This document shows, piece by piece, positions 7,583-13,247 of a stretch of 64,000 nt of DNA. The stretch comes from Planotetraspora phitsanulokensis (GTDB taxonomy: Bacteria > Actinomycetota > Actinomycetes > Streptosporangiales > Streptosporangiaceae). The translations under genes were made by a program, and so were the position numbers. The stretch spans positions 186,001 to 250,000 of the forward strand of contig NZ_BOOP01000013.1 in the NCBI RefSeq assembly GCF_016863295.1. The letters run 5' to 3'. Within the stretch, counting starts at the first letter, position 1; every line of letters begins with the position of its first letter. The notes beneath the pieces were generated by a model. The model saw only the letters and a list, made by a program, of their open reading frames with translations. It was not told the DNA's origin and made no database searches.

Positions 7583-8686
7583 TCACGCGGTCAGGCCGGA
7601 GGGCGCGCACACGGGGCAGCCCGGGCGCGGCGGGTGGCGGACCCATACGTGGTGTTCGGGGGCGATGAGGTTCAGTCCCTGGAGCGTTCCCGCCGTGGGT
7701 TGGGGGACCCCGGTGATCAGGGAGATCACGGCGTGCGCGACCAGTTGCCCGGAGATGCCGGCCGATATGGCCATCACCCCTGGTCCGCCGAGGTCCGCGG
7801 GAAGGCCGGGCCGCCGCCTGCGCGCCTCGCCCTCGATGAGGCACTCGTAGCAGGCACCGCGGCCGCGTTCGAACGTTCCCACGGTCACCAGCGGGCCGTT
7901 GTAGCCGCCGCCGACCCAGGGCACGCCCGAGTCCGCGCAGACGCGGTTGGCCCAGACGCTGATCCCCTCGGCCAGGCCGCACCCCCTCGGCTCGTCGGCG
8001 CACAGCGCGAGCACGTCGCAGTCCTCGACGAGGCGCCGCAGGTCCGCCTCGCCGTCCACCCTGCGGCTCTCACCGGTGATCTCGATGTCGGAGTTCAGCC
8101 GGCGCAGCCTCTCCACCGCGATGTCGACCTTCATGCGGCCGATGTCCTCCTCGCTGTAGAGGACCTGCCGGTTCAGGTTCGACAACTCCACCACGTCGGC
8201 GTCGACGCAGTGGATGCGCCCGACTCCGGTCGCCGCGAGGGCCCACGCGGCGTGGCTGCCGGTGCCGCCGAGCCCGAGGACGACGACGCGGGCCTTCTTC
8301 AGGCGCACCTGCGCCTCCCAGGCGTGCGGGCGGGGAGTCAGGTCCACGAGGTGGAAGAACGCCTGGCTCCTCCCGTACCGGTCGCGCTCCCGCGCGCTGA
8401 TCTCCTCGGGCACCTGGGCGGACGCGTCCTCCACGTAGCCCGAGTCGATCAGTGTGCCCACGATCTCCCGCGCCTCGGGCGCCGAGACGCCGGGCACCGA
8501 GCGGCAGATCGTTTCGGCGATGTCGTCGGGCGTCCGCGTGCCGTCCATCAGGGTCAGCGCGGCCCACGCGCCCCCGAGGGGATCGGTGATCTCCGAGGCG
8601 AGCCCGTAGATCTCGCCCCCGATGCGCACCGTGCCGTCGTCGAGCCTGTGCGGCTCGTGCCTGCTCTTGACGCGTGGCAGCAGCAC
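7583..8686 (-). CDS. E1-like (ThiF/MoeB/HesA) adenylyltransferase with PqqD-like N-terminal domain
   Basis: A 367-residue protein. Residues 1-90 look like a PqqD-like RiPP recognition element (helix with TPDDIAETICRSVPG then EAREIVGTLIDSGYVE). The rest is an E1-like fold: ATP-binding GLGGTGS at 138-144, DADVVELSNLNRQ at 162-174, Lys 186, and two Cys pairs (279/282 and 357/360) of the family's zinc site. Such enzymes adenylate the C-terminus of a protein or peptide; MccB acts on a peptide ending in Asn. Here the next gene encodes a small peptide ending in Asn. Start GTG 8686 has GAGGGGG about 10 bases upstream. Downstream order is peptide then DUF6879. RiPP role is inference; ubiquitin-like activation is the alternative. 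Confidence 0.82.
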   Translation of the reverse strand: MLLPRVKSRHEPHRLDDGTVRIGGEIYGLASEITDPLGGAWAALTLMDGTRTPDDIAETICRSVPGVSAPEAREIVGTLIDSGYVEDASAQVPEEISARERDRYGRSQAFFHLVDLTPRPHAWEAQVRLKKARVVVLGLGGTGSHAAWALAATGVGRIHCVDADVVELSNLNRQVLYSEEDIGRMKVDIAVERLRRLNSDIEITGESRRVDGEADLRRLVEDCDVLALCADEPRGCGLAEGISVWANRVCADSGVPWVGGGYNGPLVTVGTFERGRGACYECLIEGEARRRRPGLPADLGGPGVMAISAGISGQLVAHAVISLITGVPQPTAGTLQGLNLIAPEHHVWVRHPPRPGCPVCAPSGLTA

Positions 8687-8708
8687 CTGTCCGGACCCCC
8701 TCGCACAT

Positions 8709-8737
8709 CGGCCGGCGGAGCAGGCCTCCGCCGGCCG
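8709..8737 (-). promoter_or_regulatory. Strong hairpin in the leader of the thiF-like gene
   Basis: A perfect 12-bp inverted repeat (CGGCCGGCGGAG with CTCCGCCGGCCG) with a 5-base loop lies 23 bases before the GTG start at 8686. No U tract follows on the minus strand, so it is not a canonical terminator. It could be an attenuator, an RNA stability element or an intrinsic terminator of a type common in high-GC bacteria. Confidence 0.5.
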
Positions 8738-8836
8738 TCTGCCCGAAGGTCACACGGTCGAACCGGTGTCGCGACGTGTACGGCAGCCGACCGGGACAGG
8801 CCTCGCTCGCCAAGTCATCATCTGGGGCCCGGTTGT

Positions 8837-8852
8837 TCAAGACCCAATTCCG
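8837..8852 (-). repeat. 16-bp repeat, copy B, ahead of the thiF-like gene
   Basis: Identical to 7561-7576. This copy overlaps the last codons and stop of the DUF1707 gene (Gly-Ile-Gly-Ser-stop). It is bracketed by GGCCCGG and CCGGGCC, so the segment can also fold as a hairpin with the motif in the loop. The distance to the thiF-like GTG is about 150 bases. Confidence 0.55.
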
Positions 8853-9376
8853 GGCCGCCGGTGACGATGACCGCGGCGATGGTGGGCCACGCCCGCCACG
8901 ACCATGATCAGCCAGATGACGAACATGACCTTGATCACGGCGAACAGCGGCCATGCCGTGCCGGTCAGCACCGCGACGAGGACCAGTGCCCCGACGACCA
9001 GGAGCGGGACGGGAGGCCCGCCCCTGCGGACACGACCGCGATGAGCCCGCCGGCGTGCCGCGGCCAGGTGCGGTCCCCAGGTCGCGAGGTCGCCGTGATG
9101 GCGCTGCCAGGGCGGCACGCCATGGTCCCACGGCATGCCGTGCGCTTCCCGCGCCGGCTTGTGAGGTGAGGCGTCGGCACCGTACGGCACGTCGGCGCCC
9201 GGGAGGTCGGCGGTGACCCGCCGGAGGTCGCCCGCGGTGCGGGCGGAAAGAGCGGCGTCGAGGCGCTGGTCGAGTTCGTCGCGGGTGATCCGGCCCTGCA
9301 CGAACGCGTCGTGCAGGCTCCGGGTCACCTCGTCGCGCTCCCTGTCGCCGATTCGCATCTCGTCCGGAGAGGCCAT
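8837..9376 (-). CDS. DUF1707 domain membrane protein
   Basis: A 179-residue protein. The N-terminal DUF1707 domain (about 1-60) shows RIGDRERDEVTRSLHDAF and RITRDELDQRLDAALSARTAGDLRRVTADLPG. A His/Arg-rich linker follows, then two membrane segments (PLLVVGALVLVAVLTGTAWPL and KVMFVIWLIMVVAGVA) and a basic tail. The domain's role is unknown; it is often found at the N-terminus of actinobacterial membrane proteins. ATG 9376 is used because GAGGAG lies about 10 bases upstream. It starts 5 bases after the PadR stop, so the two form an operon and PadR probably controls it. Confidence 0.8.
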   Translation of the reverse strand: MASPDEMRIGDRERDEVTRSLHDAFVQGRITRDELDQRLDAALSARTAGDLRRVTADLPGADVPYGADASPHKPAREAHGMPWDHGVPPWQRHHGDLATWGPHLAAARRRAHRGRVRRGGPPVPLLVVGALVLVAVLTGTAWPLFAVIKVMFVIWLIMVVAGVAHHRRGHRHRRPGIGS

Positions 9377-9381
9377 TGCCG

Positions 9382-10095
9382 TCACTCCTCGGCGGGGTCG
9401 CCGTCTGCGAGGATCTGGTAGAGCTTGCGCCGCGTCTCGGTCAGCACCTGCTTGGCCTGCCTGACCTGGCCGTCGGTCCCGTTGTGCGCGAGCTGGAACA
9501 GGGCCGAGGCGGCCTGGCGGGACAGGTCGAACAGTTCGTGGACGTTGTCCCCGATGTCCGGCGTCATCTCCTCCCAGGGCGCCCGCACCTCGTCCGGGTG
9601 GGACTCGATGTACGCGCGGCCGGCTTCGGTGAGCTGGAAGGTCTTGCGCCCGTCCGTCTCCTCGGCGCGGACCAGGCCCTCGTCGGTGAGCTGCTGGAGA
9701 GCCGGGTAGACGGCGCCGGGGCTGGGCTTCCAGCCGCCCTCGCTGCGCTCGGCGATCTCCTGGATGATCTGGTAGCCGTTGCGGGGCTCCTCGGCGAGCA
9801 GCGCGAGGATGGCGGCGCGGACGTCGCCGCGCTTGGCCTTCCTCGGCCTGCCGAACCCCCGGCCGAAGGGCATTCCGCCCGGTCCGAACGGTCCGCCGGG
9901 ACCACCCGGTCCGAAGCCGCCCCACGGGCCGCGCCCCCGGTGGCCGCCCCTGTGCCGGTGCTCCTGCGGACCGGGGTTGTGATGCTCGTCATGCCACATG
10001 GCTGCTCCTCTCATGGCGGCACGCAGCGCGTGCCCTAACCGGCGGTACTCCTCTCGATGGGCCCATGGCCCGTTCATGGCGAAAGCCGCTGTCAT
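9382..10095 (-). CDS. PadR family transcriptional regulator with Gly/His/Pro-rich N-terminus
   Basis: A 237-residue protein. Residues 1-85 are low complexity (His, Gly, Pro, Phe, including repeated GGPF-type units). The winged helix then begins KRGDVRAAILALLAEEPRNGYQIIQEI and runs through GAVYPALQQLTDEGLVRAEETDGRKTFQLTEAGRAYI, the classic PadR pattern. A C-terminal helical dimerisation part completes it. ATG 10095 follows AAGGAGG at ideal spacing. PadR proteins are usually repressors that bind near their own promoter; AT-rich palindromes lie 40-90 bases upstream. The downstream DUF1707 gene is the likely target. The long N-terminal extension is unusual for the family. Confidence 0.88.
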   Translation of the reverse strand: MTAAFAMNGPWAHREEYRRLGHALRAAMRGAAMWHDEHHNPGPQEHRHRGGHRGRGPWGGFGPGGPGGPFGPGGMPFGRGFGRPRKAKRGDVRAAILALLAEEPRNGYQIIQEIAERSEGGWKPSPGAVYPALQQLTDEGLVRAEETDGRKTFQLTEAGRAYIESHPDEVRAPWEEMTPDIGDNVHELFDLSRQAASALFQLAHNGTDGQVRQAKQVLTETRRKLYQILADGDPAEE

Positions 10096-10110
10096 GGTGT
10101 CCTCCTTGAA

Positions 10111-10192
10111 CAGTCTCGACTATCTCTTGATGCTTCAACGATATATCGCGAGCGTTCTGAAGAACAAGCCATATCTCGAAATTTCGCCGGAT
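10111..10192 (-). promoter_or_regulatory. AT-rich control region of padR with a perfect palindrome
   Basis: This gap is markedly richer in A and T than its surroundings. It holds the perfect palindrome CGATATATCG at 10139-10148 and CATATCTCG nearby at 10170-10178. PadR operators are commonly AT-rich dyads, so this is the likely self-control site. Assignment is by position and symmetry only. Confidence 0.5.
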
Positions 10193-10738
10193 CTAGGTGT
10201 CGCGCGCCGTTTTCTGGCGGTCGGCGTACGCCCGCGACTTGGCGCGGTTGCCGCAGACCCGCATCGTGCACCAGCGTCGTGTGCGACTCCGGGTGGCGTC
10301 CCAGAACACCCACTCGCACAAGTGGCCGGGGCACTGCTTGAGCCGCGACCACTCGCCGCCGGCCACCACGCGGGCCCAGGCGGCGGCGATCACGGCGAGC
10401 GGTCCGGCGCCGAGCAGGGGCTCGCCCGGCTCGTGCCCGGCCCCCAGGTGCACCCGGAGCGGCACCCCGTCCAGGACGGCCTGGGCCGCCTCGATCGCCC
10501 GGGGATCGGCCGCGCCGCCGTTGGCGGCCAGCAGCCGGGCCCGCAGGCCGGTCCGCAGGACGATCGCCTGCCGGTGCGTGACCTCGTCCACGCCGTCGGA
10601 GGGGAGCCCCTGCTCCCGCAGCCAGGCCGACAGCCCCTCCGGCGACGTGATCGTGTCGGTCTCCGCCTCGACGTCCACCGTGTTGGCGAAATCGCGGATC
10701 AACGCCGCGTGCCGGGACGGTTCGGTCATGTTCGTCAC
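10193..10738 (-). CDS. ABATE/CGNR zinc-finger regulator
   Basis: A 181-residue protein with the ABATE domain in front (RHAALIRDFANTVDVEAETD) and the C-terminal CGNR zinc finger: CPGHLCEWVFWD, then RRWCTMRVCGNRAKSRAY. The family is thought to be DNA-binding stress or drug-response regulators. GTG 10738 is the first start; ATG 10729 is 9 bases in and has AGGG at better spacing, so either may be used. The gene is divergent from an MFS exporter at 10818, and the 79-base gap contains a long perfect inverted repeat. This is the layout of a local repressor and its transporter target. Confidence 0.85.
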   Translation of the reverse strand: MTNMTEPSRHAALIRDFANTVDVEAETDTITSPEGLSAWLREQGLPSDGVDEVTHRQAIVLRTGLRARLLAANGGAADPRAIEAAQAVLDGVPLRVHLGAGHEPGEPLLGAGPLAVIAAAWARVVAGGEWSRLKQCPGHLCEWVFWDATRSRTRRWCTMRVCGNRAKSRAYADRQKTARDT

Positions 10739-10766
10739 CCTGCCTTCACATCTTCCATCAAACCAC

Positions 10767-10794
10767 TTAGACGGTTAGCCTTCTAACCGTCTAA
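10767..10794. promoter_or_regulatory. Operator-like inverted repeat between CGNR regulator and MFS gene
   Basis: TTAGACGGTTAG and CTAACCGTCTAA form perfect 12-bp arms around 4 bases. It lies between the two divergent starts (10738 and 10818) and so covers both promoters. The size and symmetry fit a dimeric regulator site; the CGNR protein is the obvious candidate. Confidence 0.7.
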
Positions 10795-10817
10795 CTCGAT
10801 AGAAGGTTGGAGCGCCC

Positions 10818-12185
10818 GTGAGCGAGACGCCGGTGAGTGAGCCCCCGATCACGTCACCGGGCGCGGAGAGATCCCGCCCCGGCCGCAACGAGGTCGTCCT
10901 GGTCGCCTTCACGGCGATGACGAACCTGGCCGACGGCGTCCTGAAGATCACGTTGCCACTGCTTGCCGTCGGGCTCGGCGGCAGTGCGGGACAGGTGGCC
11001 GGCGTCGGGCTCACGCTCACGCTGCCGTGGTTGCTCGTGTCGCTTCCCGTGGGCGTGCTCGCCGACCGGGCGGACCGGCGCCGGCTGATCATCGTCGCCG
11101 ACCTCGTTCGCCTGGCGGCCGCGCTGGCGCTGCTCGCCGCCGCCTCCAGCGGCGGGCTGTCCCTGGCGGTCCTGTACGCGGCGGGGCTGGTCATCGGCGT
11201 CGCCGAGGTCGTGGCCAACACGGCCACCGGGGCCGTCGTGCCCGCGGCCGTGCCCCGGCGGCGCCGGGCGCGGGCCAACGCGTGGATCGCCGGGACGGAG
11301 ACCCTGGCCAACGAGTTCTGCGGGCCCGCGGTCGGCGGGTTGCTCGTCGGCGTCGGCGCCTCACTCGCGCTCGGGTCCTCTGCCGCCGCATTCGCGGCGG
11401 GAGCCGTCCTGATCGCCCTGCTCGCCGGCTCCTTCCGGCCGGCGCGCCGGAACGCGGCCGAACCGGCGTCCCAGACCGGGTCCGTGCCCACGACACGGAG
11501 AGGCACCGCGGGGATGCTCGCCGAGATCGGGGAAGGTCTGCGCTTCCTGTGGCGCGACCGGCTGCTGCGGACCCTCTCCCTGACGATCACCGTCCTCGCG
11601 GGGGCGTGGAGCGCATGGCTGGCGCTCATGCCGTCCTACGCGACCGCGGTGCTCGAGACCGATCCCCGCGGCTACGGCCTGCTGATCAGTGCCATCGGCC
11701 TCGGCGGGCTCGCGGGCGCGGGGACGACCGCCGTGGTCAACAGGTTGCTGGGCGTGCGGTGGGCGCTGTTCGCCGATCTGGTCGGCACCTTCCTGATGGT
11801 GGTCGTGCCCGCGATCCTCCCGGTCGCCTGGGCCGTCGGCGTCGCCGCGTTCGCCGGGGGAATGGGCGGCACCCTCTGGTCGGTGAACTCCCGGACGATC
11901 GCCCAGGCCCTCGTGCCCGACCGGCTGCTCGGCAGGTACGGCTCGGCCGCCCGCCTGCTCGGCTGGGGGACGTTGCCGCTCGGCGCGGCGCTCGCCGGGG
12001 TGCTCGCGGAGGTGTTCGGTCTCCGGTTCGCCTTCGGCGTCTTCGCCGTCGTGGTGGCCGCGTTGACCGTGCCGTTCCTGCGGGTCGTCACCCCGGCGGA
12101 GCTGCGCCGGGCCACCGAATCGGATACGGGGGAGGATAGTGATGCAGATCACGAGAATATCCGCCAGAACGGGAACAGGATCTGA
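10818..12185 (+). CDS. MFS transporter (drug efflux type)
   Basis: A 455-residue major facilitator with about 12 membrane segments. Visible marks are the first-half signature around GVLADRADRRRLIIVADL (motif A, loop 2-3) and a long central loop with RPARRNAAEP before the second half. A hydrophilic N-terminus of about 24 residues and an acidic C-terminus (ESDTGEDSDADHE) face the cytoplasm. Closest in type to macrolide/enterobactin-exporter-like MFS proteins; substrate unknown. GTG 10818 has GGAG upstream. The operator between it and the divergent CGNR regulator suggests inducible efflux. Confidence 0.85.
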   Translation: MSETPVSEPPITSPGAERSRPGRNEVVLVAFTAMTNLADGVLKITLPLLAVGLGGSAGQVAGVGLTLTLPWLLVSLPVGVLADRADRRRLIIVADLVRLAAALALLAAASSGGLSLAVLYAAGLVIGVAEVVANTATGAVVPAAVPRRRRARANAWIAGTETLANEFCGPAVGGLLVGVGASLALGSSAAAFAAGAVLIALLAGSFRPARRNAAEPASQTGSVPTTRRGTAGMLAEIGEGLRFLWRDRLLRTLSLTITVLAGAWSAWLALMPSYATAVLETDPRGYGLLISAIGLGGLAGAGTTAVVNRLLGVRWALFADLVGTFLMVVVPAILPVAWAVGVAAFAGGMGGTLWSVNSRTIAQALVPDRLLGRYGSAARLLGWGTLPLGAALAGVLAEVFGLRFAFGVFAVVVAALTVPFLRVVTPAELRRATESDTGEDSDADHENIRQNGNRI

Positions 12186-12202
12186 GACCGGCACGTTATC
12201 TC

Positions 12203-12272
12203 CAGCAGACGGGGTTGTTCTGCTCTGAGAGGGCTGGGGGGTGCTCTCGGAGAGGAACAATCCCGTCTGCTG
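12203..12272. repeat. Long inverted repeat with 18-bp arms downstream of the MFS gene
   Basis: Arms at 12203-12220 and 12255-12272 (starting CAGCAGACGGG) pair over 18 positions, with one G:T that stays paired in RNA. The 34-base loop is itself rich in CTCTGAGAG and CTCTCGGAGAG. It lies 17 bases after the MFS stop and about 93 bases before the next gene. A terminator, a large operator or a small mobile-repeat remnant all fit. Confidence 0.6.
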
Positions 12273-12364
12273 TATCTGCAGGTCATTTCGGGCGACACGC
12301 GGCAAATGTTCGGTTCGATGATTTTGTCGGCCCGGTGCCGTACGATCTCGGCCGTGATCTTGTC

Positions 12365-13084
12365 ATGATGGGGCATTCGCATGCCCTCAGCGGGGCTGTC
12401 GCCTGGCTGGCGGTATCGCCGGCACTCATAGCGTTACCAGGTCTGACCTCTCCGGAGCTGGCCACCGTGACGGGGAGCATCATGTCCCCGCCGGAGCTGA
12501 TCGCTGGCGCGGTCATCTGTGCGGGGGCGGCCATGCTGCCCGACCTCGACCACCCGAGTGCGACCATCGCGCAGACGTTCGGGCCGGCCACGTGGTTGCT
12601 GAGCAAGGGGGTCAACTTCATCAGCGGCGGGCATCGCCACGCCACCCATTCCCTGCTCTTCGCCGCTGTGTCCGGGGTCGGCGCCCACCTGCTGGGGCAG
12701 TACTCCCCGATCGGGCGCGACATCCTCGTCGCGCTGATGATCGGCCTGGCACTGCGGGCGATCGGGATCGGCATCCCGAACAAGACGATCACCTCGGCGG
12801 TCCTCAACGTCGCGCTGACGGCGGGACTGTTCACCGCCTTCCACTTCATGGACGTCTCGTACTCCTGGCTGGGCTTCGCGATCGGGATCGGCTGTCTCGC
12901 CCACATCGTCGGTGACTGCCTGACCGAGCGCGGCTGCCCGGTGTTGTGGCCCATCAAGGCGCGGTGGCTGCTCCCGTGGGACATCGGCTTCAAGACCGGC
13001 AAGAAGTTCGAGAACCAGATCGTCGGGCCGGTCCTGTCGATCGCGGTGATCGCGCTGTTCTGCCTGCGTCTCGTGCCCGCCTGA
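12365..13084 (+). CDS. YdjM-like membrane-bound metal-dependent hydrolase
   Basis: A 239-residue integral membrane protein of the YdjM/DUF457 family. Conserved acidic and histidine motifs are present: MGHSHALSG at the start, CAGAAMLPDLDHP near residue 60, GGHRHATHSLL near 90, and HIVGDCLTERGCPVLWP near 185. Five or six hydrophobic segments separate them. The family is annotated as metal-dependent hydrolases, with substrate unknown; the E. coli member is LexA-regulated. ATG 12365 is immediately followed by a second ATG in frame; neither has a good ribosome site. No operon partner is apparent. Confidence 0.78.
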   Translation: MMGHSHALSGAVAWLAVSPALIALPGLTSPELATVTGSIMSPPELIAGAVICAGAAMLPDLDHPSATIAQTFGPATWLLSKGVNFISGGHRHATHSLLFAAVSGVGAHLLGQYSPIGRDILVALMIGLALRAIGIGIPNKTITSAVLNVALTAGLFTAFHFMDVSYSWLGFAIGIGCLAHIVGDCLTERGCPVLWPIKARWLLPWDIGFKTGKKFENQIVGPVLSIAVIALFCLRLVPA

Positions 13085-13100
13085 CCGCTGCCAGGGGGTT

Positions 13101-13146
13101 AACTTGATGTCGAGATATCTCTGGAGATATCTTGATGTCGAGACAT
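13101..13146. promoter_or_regulatory. Nested direct and inverted repeats upstream of acnA
   Basis: CTTGATGTCGAGA occurs twice (13103-13115 and 13131-13143), 28 bases apart. Between them AGATATCTC-TG-GAGATATCT forms a perfect dyad with 9-bp arms (13113-13132). The cluster starts 19 bases after the YdjM-like stop and ends about 100 bases before acnA. This looks like a multi-site operator for aconitase control; the binding protein is not in the window as far as I can tell. Confidence 0.6.
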
Positions 13147-13247
13147 CCGGACGCGCCCGGGCGACCTCGTTGCCCGGCGCGCACCGCAGGTGCGGCAGGA
13201 TGCATACAACGTGAGACAAGCCCGGAAACCTGGGGAGGCGATCCTTC

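Noticed and set aside
8690-8836. A second small peptide gene upstream of the thiF-like enzyme
   Set aside because: A minus-strand frame starting ATGATGACTTGG is short, has no ribosome site and no precursor-like composition.
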